A stretch of DNA of 64,000 bases from the NCBI GenBank assembly GCA_937898685.1, contig CALEJT010000076.1, forward strand, positions 39,717-103,716, given 5' to 3'. Position numbers and translations under genes: made by a program. Under the pieces are notes generated by a model. It made no database searches, had not been told where the DNA came from, and was given only the letters and a program-made list of their open reading frames with translations. The number at the start of each line of letters is the position of its first letter. Position 1 is the first letter of the stretch. This stretch comes from an uncultured Gammaproteobacteria bacterium. Lineage in GTDB: Bacteria; Pseudomonadota; Gammaproteobacteria; Pseudomonadales; Pseudohongiellaceae. This document shows, piece after piece, positions 1-8,670 of the stretch.

Positions 1-301
1 CGTACTCGGCTTCGTAGACGTTGGGCATGATCTTGAACATCAGCTGGCCTTCCTGCACCAGCTGGCCCTCGTCCACGAAGATGTCCTGCAGATAGCCTTT
101 CTCGAGTGCGCGCACTTCGATGTGCTGATAGGCGCGGATCTGGCTTACGTATTCCTTCGTGAGCGCCGTGCTGCGGCGCAGCGGAGTCGTGACCTCCAAC
201 TCGAGTTCGTCATCATCATCGTCGTCATCATCGGCATAGCAGGGAGCGATGGTGGTCAGAAGCAACATGCCAAGCAGCATCAGAAACTTGTTCATCTTCA
301 T
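1..301 (-). CDS. RND-type efflux periplasmic adaptor (HlyD/AcrA-like), 5' part only
   Basis: This is the first 100 codons of a gene that runs off the left edge. The start ATG is at 301, with GGAAG about ten bases upstream; a second in-frame ATG lies at 295. Residues 1-23 form a signal peptide ending in CYA, a plausible signal peptidase I site. Residues 24-31 are eight aspartates in a row, which would be the mature N-terminus. The rest (LEVTTPLRRSTAL, then HIEVRALEKGYLQDIFVDEG) matches the first beta strands and start of the lipoyl-like domain of membrane-fusion proteins of tripartite pumps. The family links an inner-membrane RND pump to an outer-membrane channel. The pump gene, if present, lies outside the window, so the substrate is unknown. 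Confidence 0.75.
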   Translation of the reverse strand, partial: MKMNKFLMLLGMLLLTTIAPCYADDDDDDDDELELEVTTPLRRSTALTKEYVSQIRAYQHIEVRALEKGYLQDIFVDEGQLVQEGQLMFKIMPNVYEAEY

Positions 302-467
302 AGGTTCTACTTCCATAGGCGGCGACGAGGCACCGCGCGCGACGTAGGCAGCGCTACGTCCGTGAGCGAAACGATCGGTAGTGAATGGCGGCGACGCACA
401 CTCACGCGACGGAACTCAGGAAGGATCCGGAACTGGTATGCGTGAGCGGTGACGGCGTGACGCCGAC

Positions 468-827
468 TTAGCCAGGGAAGTAGGGCGGAGGTGCGCGCGG
501 CGGGGAAACGACGTAGGCGACGAGATGGATGGCGGCGAGATGGCGCGTGGTGCAGAGCGCCAGACCGAGTGCCACCAACACGAAGACGATGGTGGCGACC
601 ACTGCGTCGAAAGATGGATCACTGTCGAAGACCTTGTAGGAGGTATCCGACTTGGTTGGGTCGTCGTAGATCTTCTTCTGAAGAACGATGGCCGTGCCGA
701 CGGCTTCATCAACAGTGATGTCATTCTGCGGCGACGGCGCGATGAGCGCCACATTCACCGCCAGAAGGATGAGTGCGACGATCAGCCTAGAGATTGGTGA
801 CGACGATGCGTTGCGACTTTCCGTCAT
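468..827 (-). CDS. small membrane protein of unknown function (119 aa)
   Basis: I do not recognise this protein. It starts with ATG at 827. One hydrophobic segment lies at about residues 13-31 and another at about 73-92, joined by a polar loop of about 40 residues rich in Asp, Lys and Ser. The C-terminus is proline-rich. Two helices would place both ends on the same side of the membrane. It lies between the adaptor gene and sco on the same strand, with 147 bases to sco. Upstream of its start is a perfect 8-bp inverted repeat (852-872). Other frames are also open here, so the coding call rests on the hydrophobic pattern and is moderate. Confidence 0.5.
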   Translation of the reverse strand: MTESRNASSSPISRLIVALILLAVNVALIAPSPQNDITVDEAVGTAIVLQKKIYDDPTKSDTSYKVFDSDPSFDAVVATIVFVLVALGLALCTTRHLAAIHLVAYVVSPPRAPPPYFPG

Positions 828-851
828 GGACTACTGTCTTTTCCGACAACT

Positions 852-872
852 TTGAAAACGGGGAGTTTTCAA
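852..872. repeat. perfect 8-bp inverted repeat upstream of the 468-827 gene
   Basis: TTGAAAAC (852-859), a five-base spacer, then GTTTTCAA (865-872). It lies 25-45 bases upstream of the minus-strand start at 827. It could be an operator. It also lies downstream of sco, so it could be a weak terminator, but no T-run follows directly. Confidence 0.45.
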
Positions 873-974
873 GAATGCTCGCCGCGCATTGTAGGAGGCG
901 CTTTTCACGCAGTTCAAGCGCGCACGGGAACGCAGCGTCAAGAACGCATCCAGAACGAATATAAATCGCGTTAT

Positions 975-1634
975 TTATGGTTTGGTCGCGCGCCAGGACG
1001 CGAAGACGGAGCGGAAGGTAAGGGCCATCTTGCCCGGATCCTGCGGCGTCTTGAAGAAGCCGTGGAAGTGGCCTTCGGGGTTGATCAGGATCACTTCGCC
1101 ACTGTGGTTGACGAGGTAGGAGCCATCATCGCCCTGCGGCTGATAACCGAAAGCGATGTTCACCTGACGCGCGAAGTTGAAGACGTCGATGTATTCGCCA
1201 GTGGCTCCAACGTAGTCCTCGCCGAAGTAGCTTACGTACTGCTTCAGTTTTTCCGGCGTGTCGCGCTGCGGGTCGACGGAGATGAAAGCGACCTGCGTCG
1301 CCGCCGCGGCTTCCTCATCCACATCACGCAATTGCTGCTGGAACTGACGCAGCGTTGCCATCGTCACCGGGCAAATGTCGGGGCAATAGGTGTAGCCAAA
1401 GAAAACGAAGGACCATTTGCCCTTGAACCATTCCTGCGTGAAAGGCTGACCATCCTGATCGATGAGCGAGAAGCTGCTGAAACGACGCGGCAGTTCGTAG
1501 ACGAAGAGGCCGTTCTCGTTGAGCTGCTCGGGCGTGAGCATGGTCGGAGACAGCACGCGATGGACCAGCAAGCCCAGGAGCAGTGCCATGAAAGCGACTA
1601 ATCCAATGACGGTATTGGCGACATTGCGTTGCAT
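975..1634 (-). CDS. sco: SCO1/SenC family copper chaperone for cytochrome oxidase
   Basis: Sco proteins deliver copper to, or reduce the cysteines of, the CuA centre of cytochrome c oxidase subunit II in the periplasm. The 219-residue product has one N-terminal membrane anchor (about residues 8-28) followed by a thioredoxin-like domain. The copper ligands of the family are present: Cys84 and Cys88 in YTYCPDICP, and His177 in YLVNHSG. Start ATG at 1634. It is the last gene of the leftward assembly cluster SURF1, Sco-like, ctaA, ctaB, sco, with 18 bases from the ctaB stop. This context fixes the role firmly. Confidence 0.93.
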   Translation of the reverse strand: MQRNVANTVIGLVAFMALLLGLLVHRVLSPTMLTPEQLNENGLFVYELPRRFSSFSLIDQDGQPFTQEWFKGKWSFVFFGYTYCPDICPVTMATLRQFQQQLRDVDEEAAAATQVAFISVDPQRDTPEKLKQYVSYFGEDYVGATGEYIDVFNFARQVNIAFGYQPQGDDGSYLVNHSGEVILINPEGHFHGFFKTPQDPGKMALTFRSVFASWRATKP

Positions 1635-1652
1635 CTCTGTCTCCGTGGTGAA

Positions 1653-2534
1653 TCAGAGATAGTGATCGATCAGCAGCGCGACGAAGAGCGCTATCAGATA
1701 GAAGATGGAATAACGGAAGGTCTGCATCGCCACCTGCGGGCGCTGCGTCACCATCAACAGGATCGAGTAGTAGAGGAAGCCGGCACCGAGCACCAGAGCA
1801 GCGAGCAGATACGGCAGACCACTCATGCCCGTGAGATAGGGCAGGATCGACACGATCAGCATGATGATGGTGTAGAGCAGCGTGTGCAGCTTGGTGATTT
1901 CTTCACCGTGCGTCACGGGCAGCATCGGAATGTCGGTCTTGGCGTAATCCTTCTTGCGGTGGATCGCGAGCGGCCAGAAGTGCGGTGGAGTCCACGCGAA
2001 GATGATGAGAACCAACAGCAGTGCACCGGAGTCGATAGTGCCGGTGACGGCAGTCCAACCCAACATCGGCGGCATGGCGCCGGAGAGACCACCGATCACG
2101 ATGTTCTGCGGGGTGGCGCGTTTGAGCCACCCCGTATAGATGATGGCGTAACCGACGAAGGAGGCGAGCGTTAGCCACGCGCACAGCGGATTCACGAAGG
2201 CGATGAGGATGCTCATGCCGAGCACACAGATCACGCAGGCGAAAATCAATGCCTGCATCGGGCTGACCTTGCCCTGTGGAATCGGGCGTTTGATCGTGCG
2301 CTGCATCAAGACGTCGATGCGGTGATCGATGAGGTGATTCACCACGGCGCCGGCGCCGGCAACGAGTGCGATGCCGAGGTTGCCCCACAGCAGGATGTCG
2401 AGCGGCACCATGCCTGGTACCGCGAGAAACATGCCCACCAGCGACGTGAGCACCATCATCATGACGACGCGCGGCTTGCACATCTCATAGTAATCACGCC
2501 ATGTGGCGGATTTTTTCAGGATGGTGTCGGACAT
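1653..2534 (-). CDS. ctaB: protoheme IX farnesyltransferase (heme O synthase)
   Basis: The enzyme transfers a farnesyl group to protoheme IX to make heme O, the precursor of heme A. It belongs to the UbiA-type membrane prenyltransferases. The 293-residue protein is almost entirely hydrophobic helices. The first substrate-binding Asp-rich motif is visible as NHLIDHRID at residues 66-74, followed by RTIKRP; the family form is N-D-x-x-D-x-x-x-D. A second aspartate-containing loop (KDYAKTDIPMLP) follows. It sits 7 bases after ctaA, so the two steps protoheme to heme O to heme A are encoded together. The name cyoE is also used for this family. Confidence 0.95.
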   Translation of the reverse strand: MSDTILKKSATWRDYYEMCKPRVVMMMVLTSLVGMFLAVPGMVPLDILLWGNLGIALVAGAGAVVNHLIDHRIDVLMQRTIKRPIPQGKVSPMQALIFACVICVLGMSILIAFVNPLCAWLTLASFVGYAIIYTGWLKRATPQNIVIGGLSGAMPPMLGWTAVTGTIDSGALLLVLIIFAWTPPHFWPLAIHRKKDYAKTDIPMLPVTHGEEITKLHTLLYTIIMLIVSILPYLTGMSGLPYLLAALVLGAGFLYYSILLMVTQRPQVAMQTFRYSIFYLIALFVALLIDHYL

Positions 2535-2541
2535 CGGAGGA

Positions 2542-3564
2542 TTACCAGGCAGAAGTGCTTTGATGGAGCCGGTAATTGAGGCTCACGAGGGCCAGCAATA
2601 GTAAGGCACCCCCTGCATTATGGGCAACCGCGATGGGTAAGGGCAGCGACCAGAGGATATTGCTGAGACCGAGGCAAAGCTGGATCGCGAGCAGGACGGC
2701 GATCACGTTGGCCTGACGACGCATGGCCGCACCGCCTGCGAATTTGTAGAGACGCGACAGCAGGAACAATAGATAGAGCGTTACGACGAGAGCACCGATG
2801 CGATGACCAACGTGGATCGCAACACGCGCTTCACCATCGAGCTGACCACCGAGATAGTTGGGGCCGATTTCCTGGAAGATGTTGAAGCCAGCTGCTGCGT
2901 CCATCGGCGGCCACCACTGTCCCTGACAGGTTGGAAGGTCGGGGCAGGCGAGGGCGGCGTAGTTGGAGCTGGTCCAACCACCCAGCGCGATCTGCACGAT
3001 CACCAGCAGAAGGCCGATCAGCGCCAGCGGACGCAGGCTGTGCCAGTGATGCAGCGGCACGTTTGGCTGCGGCCAGGCGCGATTGGAAAGGCGCAGACTC
3101 AACAGCCAGAGCAGGGCCAGCGTGGTGAAGCCACCGAGCAAGTGAGCGGTCACCACCTGCGGCCACAGCTTCAAGGTCACCGTCCACATACCAAACAAGG
3201 CCTGAAGGATCACGAGACCCAGCAGGAACAACGGAAGCTTCAACGGTTGGCCAGGTTCGTTGCGATGTCTCCAGGCGAGGAAAGCGATCGCCAGGATCGT
3301 CAGACCCAGCGTGCCGGCGAAGTAGCGATGCACGACTTCCGGCCAGGCCTTATGCACTTCGAAGGGCGCATCGGGGAAACGAGCTTCGGCCTGCGCGATC
3401 TGCTCGGGAGTTTCCGGCCAGGTGAGGTGGCCATAGCAGCCCGGCCAGTCGGGACAACCCAGACCAGCGTCGCGCAGGCGCGTGAACGCGCCGAGAATTA
3501 CCACGCACAAGGCCAGGATCACCGCAAACATCACGAGCCCATGGGAAGGTTTGGTAATTTTCAT
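2542..3564 (-). CDS. ctaA: heme A synthase (COX15/CtaA)
   Basis: The enzyme oxidises the C8 methyl of heme O to a formyl group to give heme A for cytochrome aa3. I place the start at ATG 3564 because GGAG lies six bases before it; an in-frame GTG at 3576 would add four residues. The 340-residue protein has eight predicted membrane helices in two related halves, as in the family. The paired cysteines of the periplasmic loops are visible as GCPDWPGC (37 and 43) and ACPDLPTC. Conserved histidines occur in the helices (for example VVHRYFAG and HVGHRIGA). It is flanked by ctaB and the Sco-like gene. Confidence 0.94.
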   Translation of the reverse strand: MKITKPSHGLVMFAVILALCVVILGAFTRLRDAGLGCPDWPGCYGHLTWPETPEQIAQAEARFPDAPFEVHKAWPEVVHRYFAGTLGLTILAIAFLAWRHRNEPGQPLKLPLFLLGLVILQALFGMWTVTLKLWPQVVTAHLLGGFTTLALLWLLSLRLSNRAWPQPNVPLHHWHSLRPLALIGLLLVIVQIALGGWTSSNYAALACPDLPTCQGQWWPPMDAAAGFNIFQEIGPNYLGGQLDGEARVAIHVGHRIGALVVTLYLLFLLSRLYKFAGGAAMRRQANVIAVLLAIQLCLGLSNILWSLPLPIAVAHNAGGALLLLALVSLNYRLHQSTSAW

Positions 3565-3577
3565 TGCAGACTCCACG

Positions 3578-4240
3578 CTAGCCGAGGCTGCTCAGTTTGA
3601 GCAGTTTGTTGAGGTCAGACAGGATTTCTTCGGGGGTGTTGTCGGGGGAGAAGAACAACATCACGTTGCCCACCGGGTCGGCAACGTAGATGTAGTGATT
3701 CGTCAGCGGATCTTCGCCAGCGCGCGCGGTGGGGGCGAGCACACCACGCAGTGCGGCGGGGTCGGCGAAGAGCTGACGCAGGCCGGGATGTTCTTCCGCG
3801 AGATGTTTGGCCAAGTCTTCCGGCAACTGACGCGTTTGCGCAGAACCAGCGTCGGCATGCACGTAGACGCCCTGCACGCGGCGCGCCTCGGCACCGAGAC
3901 GCGTATGGATCTGACGCAGGAAGTAGAGACGCTCACGGCAAGCATCGTCACAGTTGCTGCCACCGATGAAGATCAACTGCCAGGGACGCGGCGTGTAGTC
4001 ATCGGGATCGACACCTTCCGTCATCTCCTCGAAACTCAAATAGGCGCGTTCGCCCGCTTCATCGACCAATTGCAGATCGGTGAGGTCGAGCACCGGAGAG
4101 ATCAGCACCCCCTTGTTGGACGTTGCGACCACTCCTTCTTCGATGGCCTTGCCGTAGTACCAGGTGGCCAGCGTGATCGGCACGATCACGGCCGTCAGCA
4201 GAAAGAACAGCTTCAGTTTGTTGGCTTGGTTCGGATTCAC
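3578..4240 (-). CDS. Sco-like thioredoxin-fold protein of the cox cluster
   Basis: Genes at this place in Pseudomonas-type cox clusters are usually annotated as hypothetical. The 220-residue product has one N-terminal anchor (about 10-29) and a periplasmic domain. In it I see Cys97-x-x-x-Cys101 (SNCDDAC) and His182 (LTNHYIY), the same C-x3-C plus distal His pattern as in the sco product encoded at 975-1634. The fold order around them (WQLIFIGG before the cysteines, VYVHADAG after) also fits Sco. I infer a second copper or thiol-redox factor for oxidase assembly. The start is GTG at 4240. It lies between SURF1 and ctaA on the same strand. Confidence 0.8.
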   Translation of the reverse strand: MNPNQANKLKLFFLLTAVIVPITLATWYYGKAIEEGVVATSNKGVLISPVLDLTDLQLVDEAGERAYLSFEEMTEGVDPDDYTPRPWQLIFIGGSNCDDACRERLYFLRQIHTRLGAEARRVQGVYVHADAGSAQTRQLPEDLAKHLAEEHPGLRQLFADPAALRGVLAPTARAGEDPLTNHYIYVADPVGNVMLFFSPDNTPEEILSDLNKLLKLSSLG

Positions 4241-4267
4241 GTTCGTCTCTAGCTCTCGTCTTCAGGT

Positions 4268-4999
4268 TTACGTGTCCGCCGCGCTTTCCGTCCGCGTGCT
4301 GTAGTAGAGATAGAGCAGCGTCAGCATCGTGGCCATGGCGAACCATTGCACGGCATAGCCGCGGTGCATCTCTGGGCTGAGATTGATCACCGGCCAATGG
4401 CGCACCAAGGCGCCGTCGACGCCCTCCGCCACCCGCACCGTGTGCGGAAAGAGCGGCCCTTGCAATTCTGCGGCGCGTTGCATCGCCAGCGTGTTCAACT
4501 CCTGGATGACCTTGGGCCAACCAGGTGCCATCAATTCTTCCGACAGAATCACCGCTTCGCCCACCGGGACGTAGACCGTGCCTCGCACCTGCATGCGTGC
4601 GGGCAACGCGGCGATCTGCGGTAACTCCTCGCGTGTCGCGCCCTGGGGCACCCAACCGCGGTTGATGAACACCGTCATTCCGGAGTCGCTCGTCACCGCC
4701 TGCAATACTTCGTAGCCAACACGGCCTTGGTAGATGCGGTTGTCGAGCAGAAAGATGTGCTCGTTGTCCGGCTGACCGCTGAATTCCACCTGGCGATATT
4801 GCAGATCACTGCTGAGATCGAGGCTGGTGAGCGGTGCCGGCGGCTCTACCTGTCGGCTGTCGTACACCGCGAGCAGTGCGCGCTTTTCCTCTTCACGTCC
4901 CAATTGCCAGAAGCCGAGCCGCAACAGCACGGGCAACATCAAGAGGTAGAGCAGCGTCAGTTTCCAATCGAATCTGTAACGGCGCAGTCGTTGCCACAT
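4268..4999 (-). CDS. SURF1 family cytochrome oxidase assembly protein
   Basis: SURF1 proteins help insert heme A into subunit I of cytochrome c oxidase. I choose the ATG at 4999 (MWQRLRRYRFDWK), giving 243 residues; a longer frame to 5086 would run across the divergent promoter region and adds unconserved sequence. The family topology is visible: an N-terminal helix (about 16-30) with the LGFWQLGRE signature, a periplasmic domain containing NRGWVPQG, and a C-terminal helix near residues 214-233 (YAVQWFAMATML). It is the first gene of the leftward assembly operon and is divergent from the small gene at 5098. Confidence 0.92.
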   Translation of the reverse strand: MWQRLRRYRFDWKLTLLYLLMLPVLLRLGFWQLGREEEKRALLAVYDSRQVEPPAPLTSLDLSSDLQYRQVEFSGQPDNEHIFLLDNRIYQGRVGYEVLQAVTSDSGMTVFINRGWVPQGATREELPQIAALPARMQVRGTVYVPVGEAVILSEELMAPGWPKVIQELNTLAMQRAAELQGPLFPHTVRVAEGVDGALVRHWPVINLSPEMHRGYAVQWFAMATMLTLLYLYYSTRTESAADT

Positions 5000-5097
5000 G
5001 TGCGTCACCGAGATCTTGCTTGCTGCGTGATTTGGCGCGGGAATCGGGGCCTCTGTTACCATGCACACCCGGCAACTCTCTCCCAACGGATTCCCCC

Positions 5098-5310
5098 ATG
5101 TTGCGCATCATCATCGTCGTGCTTCTGATCGCCACCATTGCCAGTTTGGCGAGCGGCGCGGTTTTCTTCTTCAAGGATCAAGGCGAAACCAAACGTACGC
5201 TCTATGCCTTGGGTGTTCGCATCACACTTGCGACGTTGCTGATGGCCTGCATCGTCTACGGTGTCCTTTCAGGCGAACTGACACTCAACGCCCCCTGGCA
5301 CAACTATTGA
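5098..5310 (+). CDS. twin-transmembrane protein, DUF2909-like (70 aa)
   Basis: This short gene starts with ATG at 5098 and encodes 70 residues. There are two hydrophobic helices, roughly residues 2-23 and 39-58, separated by a charged loop (KDQGETKRT). The size, spacing and position next to SURF1 and the oxidase genes fit the DUF2909 family, whose function is unknown. It is the only plus-strand gene inside the oxidase block and lies between the structural and assembly operons. A role in oxidase biogenesis is guilt by association only. A terminator-like stem-loop follows at 5346-5378. Confidence 0.8.
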   Translation: MLRIIIVVLLIATIASLASGAVFFFKDQGETKRTLYALGVRITLATLLMACIVYGVLSGELTLNAPWHNY

Positions 5311-5340
5311 CCGCCTTGCTGGTAGCCTCGCTCATCAAGC

Positions 5341-5378
5341 AAAAAGGGGTGCGTTGACAGTTTCCCGTAACGCACCCC
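5341..5378 (-). terminator. intrinsic terminator after ctaE
   Basis: GGGGTGCGTT (5346-5355) pairs perfectly with AACGCACCCC (5369-5378) across a 13-base loop. On the minus strand the stem is followed at once by five T residues (AAAAA at 5341-5345 on the plus strand), so it should end the ctaC-ctaD-ctaG-ctaE transcript. It may also stop the plus-strand gene ending at 5310. Confidence 0.85.
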
Positions 5379-5447
5379 TCGCAATGTTTTTATCTTGCGG
5401 CCAGCGTCCTGCCAGCCGTGAACAGTTTGTTCTTCTCGGTCCTTGCG

Positions 5448-6386
5448 TCAGAAGATGTAGACGAAGAGGAACAGGCACACCCAGACCACGTCCACGAAGT
5501 GCCAGTACCAAGAAGCAGCTTCGAAGCCGAAGTGATCTTCAGGCTTGAAGTGGCCTTTCAGTGCACGGAACCACATCACTGCCAGCATGAAGGTACCGAG
5601 GGTTACGTGGAAGCCGTGGAAACCGGTCAGCAGGAAGAAGGTCGAGCCGTAGATACCGGAGTTCAGCGTAAGACCCAGTTCGCTGTAGGCGTGGGCATAT
5701 TCTTCGATCTGCAGGAACAGGAACACGATGCCCAGCAGAACGGTCAGGCCCAGCCACAGGATCAGCTGCTGACGCTTGTTGTTCTTCAGCGCGGTGTGCG
5801 CGATGTGAACGGTGAAGCTGGAGGTCAACAGGATGATGGTGTTCCACAGCGGCAGGTAGGACAGCGCGCCACCGAAGCCCGGCCAAGCCATGGATTCACC
5901 CGGGTTGGAGAAGACCGAGGAATCCGGGTTGGAAATTACCGGCCAGGAAGCTTCGAAGTTCGGCCACAGCATGTTGCTCACGCCTTTGTCACCTTCACCG
6001 CCCAGCCAGGGGATTACCCACTGACGTACATAGAAGAGGGCGCCGAAGAAAGCGGCGAAGAACATCACTTCGGAGAAGATGAACCAGTACATGCTCAGCA
6101 CGTAGGAGCGCTTGAGCTGCGGACCAGGCAAGCCCATGTGGTTCTCGCGAATCTGAGCGGAGAACCAGTTGAAGAGCGTGGTGGCCAATACGCCGAAGCC
6201 GGCCAGCGTCAGCAAGGTCGAGAACGTGGTGCTCGAGTCTGCCTTGAGGTCGTTCAGCAGGTTGCCCATGCCGAACACGAACAGCGCCAATCCAAAAGAG
6301 GCCCATACGGGGCACTTGGATTGCTCCGGAACGTAGTAGGGCTGGTCGTAGCCACTATGTGCTGCTTCTTTGGTTACATTAGCCAT
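5448..6386 (-). CDS. ctaE: cytochrome c oxidase subunit III
   Basis: Subunit III is a core membrane subunit of aa3-type oxidase that stabilises the proton-uptake route of subunit I. The 312-residue protein has seven predicted helices and family signatures such as the GFHGFHVTLGTFML segment and the C-terminal EAASWYWHFVDVVWVCLF segment. Start ATG at 6386. It is the last gene of the structural operon ctaC-ctaD-ctaG-ctaE, 37 bases after ctaG, and is followed by a strong terminator at 5341-5378. The name coxC is also used. Confidence 0.96.
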   Translation of the reverse strand: MANVTKEAAHSGYDQPYYVPEQSKCPVWASFGLALFVFGMGNLLNDLKADSSTTFSTLLTLAGFGVLATTLFNWFSAQIRENHMGLPGPQLKRSYVLSMYWFIFSEVMFFAAFFGALFYVRQWVIPWLGGEGDKGVSNMLWPNFEASWPVISNPDSSVFSNPGESMAWPGFGGALSYLPLWNTIILLTSSFTVHIAHTALKNNKRQQLILWLGLTVLLGIVFLFLQIEEYAHAYSELGLTLNSGIYGSTFFLLTGFHGFHVTLGTFMLAVMWFRALKGHFKPEDHFGFEAASWYWHFVDVVWVCLFLFVYIF

Positions 6387-6423
6387 CTTGCTTCAGCCTT
6401 TTTGAATAAAACCGATCAATCTT

Positions 6424-7002
6424 TCAGTTAGCCGACAGCGTGTTGCCTTTGCCGGCGAAATTCTGAGTCACGTCGAACAAGGTGTAGGACAAGGTCATCT
6501 TGCTCACGTCCTTGGGCAGATCGCGATCCACGAAGAACAGCAGAGGCATTTCCACTTCTTCGCCTGCCTCGAGCACCTGCTGCGTGAAGCAGAAGCACTC
6601 GGTTTTGTGCAGATAGTCGGCGCTCTTGAATGGAACGACGCTCGGGATCGCCTGCGCGATCATGCGCTCACCGGTGGGGTTGCGCGCGTAGTATTTCACT
6701 TCCACCAGCTCACCAGGATGCACCGTGATCTGCGACTGCATGGGACGGAACTCCCATGACATGCCAGCGTTGTTGCTGGCGGTGAACTGCACGATCACCT
6801 GGCGGCTTTCGTCGACGATGACGTCAGACTCTGTGTATTCGTAGCGGCCACCAGTCTTGCCGTTGAGACCGGTGATCTCGCAGAACACGTCATAGAGCGG
6901 AACCAGCAGGAAGCCGAAGGCGAACATTCCTGCAGCAGCCAGACCGAGCTTCGCTACGGTTCTGCCGAGGGAGGTCTGATGTTGGTCAGCCTTGTTCGCC
7001 AC
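6424..7002 (-). CDS. ctaG: Cox11/CtaG copper chaperone for the CuB site
   Basis: Cox11 is needed to form the CuB centre in subunit I. The 192-residue protein has a single N-terminal anchor (about 15-35) and a periplasmic immunoglobulin-like domain. The Cu(I)-binding Cys-Phe-Cys-Phe motif is present in TECFCFTQQ. The start is GTG at 7002, with AAGGA seven bases upstream; no ATG gives a better fit. It lies between ctaD and ctaE, the usual position. Nearby Sco, Sco-like and SURF1 genes complete the assembly set. Confidence 0.95.
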   Translation of the reverse strand: MANKADQHQTSLGRTVAKLGLAAAGMFAFGFLLVPLYDVFCEITGLNGKTGGRYEYTESDVIVDESRQVIVQFTASNNAGMSWEFRPMQSQITVHPGELVEVKYYARNPTGERMIAQAIPSVVPFKSADYLHKTECFCFTQQVLEAGEEVEMPLLFFVDRDLPKDVSKMTLSYTLFDVTQNFAGKGNTLSAN

Positions 7003-7036
7003 GACGAGTTCCTTTTATTACCTATTGCTTACTGCC

Positions 7037-8608
7037 TTACTTCACCACCGGCGGGGTGCTGAAGGTGTGGTATGGAGCAGGAGAGGGCACGGTCCACTCG
7101 AGGCCATGCGAACCTTCCCAAACTTCGGCCGTCGCTTTTTTCCCGCCTTTCACCGTCTTGATCACGATGAAGAGGAACAGCAGCTGGCTGAAGCCGAAGA
7201 TGAAGGCGCCGATCGACGAGATCATGTTGAAGTCGGCGAACTGCAGCGCGTAGTCAGGGATACGACGCGGCATACCGGCCAGGCCCAGGAAGTGCTGCGG
7301 GAAGAACAGGATGTTGATGCCGATGAACGACAGCCAGAAGTGCAGACGGCCCAGGTTTTCGTCATACATGTTGCCGGTCCACTTCGGCAGCCAGTAGTAA
7401 ACGGCAGCCATGATGGAGAACACGGCACCAGGTACGAGTACGTAGTGGAAGTGGGCAACTACGAAGTAGGTGTCGTGATACTGGAAGTCAGCCGGCGCAA
7501 TCGAGAGCATCAGGCCAGTGAAACCACCGCAGGTGAAGAGCACTACGAACGCGATGGCGAACAGCATCGGCGTTTCGAAGGTGATCGAACCTTTGAACAT
7601 GGTGGTTACCCAGTTGAACACTTTCACGCCTGTCGGTACGGCGATCAGCATGGTGGCGTACATGAAGAACAGCTCACCAGCCAGCGGCATACCAGTGGTG
7701 AACATGTGGTGCGCCCACACGATGAACGACAGGAAGGCGATCGAAGAGGTTGCGTACACCATCGAGTCGTAACCGAACAGCTTCTTGCGGGAGAAGGTCG
7801 GAACGATTTCGGAGATCACACCGAAGGCCGGCAGGATCATGATGTACACCTCGGGGTGACCGAAGAACCAGAACACGTGCTGGAAGAGAACGGGGTCACC
7901 ACCACCGGCAGCGTTGAAGAAGCTGGTACCGAAGTGGATGTCGAACAGCATCATGGTGACGACGCCAGCGAGTACCGGCATTACGGCGATCAGGAGGTAG
8001 GCAGTGATCAACCAGGTCCATACGAACAGCGGCATCTTCATGTAGGTCATGCCAGGTGCACGCAGGTTCTGAATGGTGGCGATGATGTTGATCGCACCCA
8101 TGATGGACGAGGCGCCCATGATGTGGATCGCGAAGATGAAGAAGGTGACCGTCGACGGCGCGTAGGTCGTGGAGAGCGGCGCGTAGAAGGTCCAACCGAA
8201 GTTAGGAGCACCGGCTTCCATGAAGAGCGTGGATGCCAACAGCGCGAACGCGAAGGGCAGGATCCAGAAGCTCCAGTTGTTCATACGCGGCAGTGCCATA
8301 TCGGGCGCGCCGATCATGAGCGGAATCATCCAGTTGGCGAGGCCCACGAACGCAGGCATTACCGCACCGAACACCATCACCAGACCGTGCATGGTCGTCA
8401 TCTGGTTGAAGAAGTTCGGATCGACAAATTGCAGGCCCGGCTGGAACAGCTCGGCGCGGATGACCAGCGCGAAGGTGCCACCCAGCAGGAACATGGCAAA
8501 GCTGAACCACAGGTACATCGAGCCGATGTCCTTGTGGTTGGTGGTATACAACCAACGGGTAATCCCCTTGGCGGGGCCGTGGTGATGATCGTCGTGTCCG
8601 GTCGCCAT
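7037..8608 (-). CDS. ctaD: cytochrome c oxidase subunit I
   Basis: This is the catalytic subunit, carrying heme a and the heme a3-CuB site where oxygen is reduced to water. The 523-residue product has 12 predicted helices. The WFFGHPEVY segment holds the CuB histidine and the tyrosine cross-linked to it in this family. The AHHMFTTG and HFHYVLVPG segments hold further metal-binding histidines. Start ATG at 8608; the N-terminus is histidine-rich (GHDDHHHG). It is followed by ctaG after 34 bases. Unlike several Pseudomonas clusters, no small DUF2970 gene fits between ctaD and ctaG. Confidence 0.97.
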   Translation of the reverse strand: MATGHDDHHHGPAKGITRWLYTTNHKDIGSMYLWFSFAMFLLGGTFALVIRAELFQPGLQFVDPNFFNQMTTMHGLVMVFGAVMPAFVGLANWMIPLMIGAPDMALPRMNNWSFWILPFAFALLASTLFMEAGAPNFGWTFYAPLSTTYAPSTVTFFIFAIHIMGASSIMGAINIIATIQNLRAPGMTYMKMPLFVWTWLITAYLLIAVMPVLAGVVTMMLFDIHFGTSFFNAAGGGDPVLFQHVFWFFGHPEVYIMILPAFGVISEIVPTFSRKKLFGYDSMVYATSSIAFLSFIVWAHHMFTTGMPLAGELFFMYATMLIAVPTGVKVFNWVTTMFKGSITFETPMLFAIAFVVLFTCGGFTGLMLSIAPADFQYHDTYFVVAHFHYVLVPGAVFSIMAAVYYWLPKWTGNMYDENLGRLHFWLSFIGINILFFPQHFLGLAGMPRRIPDYALQFADFNMISSIGAFIFGFSQLLFLFIVIKTVKGGKKATAEVWEGSHGLEWTVPSPAPYHTFSTPPVVK

Positions 8609-8670
8609 CGCAGTGACTCCTCAAGCTCTCGTCAATTCTTACTCTATCTGTCTTCTTCGGGGGTGCCGGC

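Noticed and set aside
416..754. Minus-strand frame with many Arg and Ser, overlapping the 468-827 gene
   Set aside because: It has a basic low-complexity composition typical of an out-of-frame reading; the overlapping frame has membrane helices.
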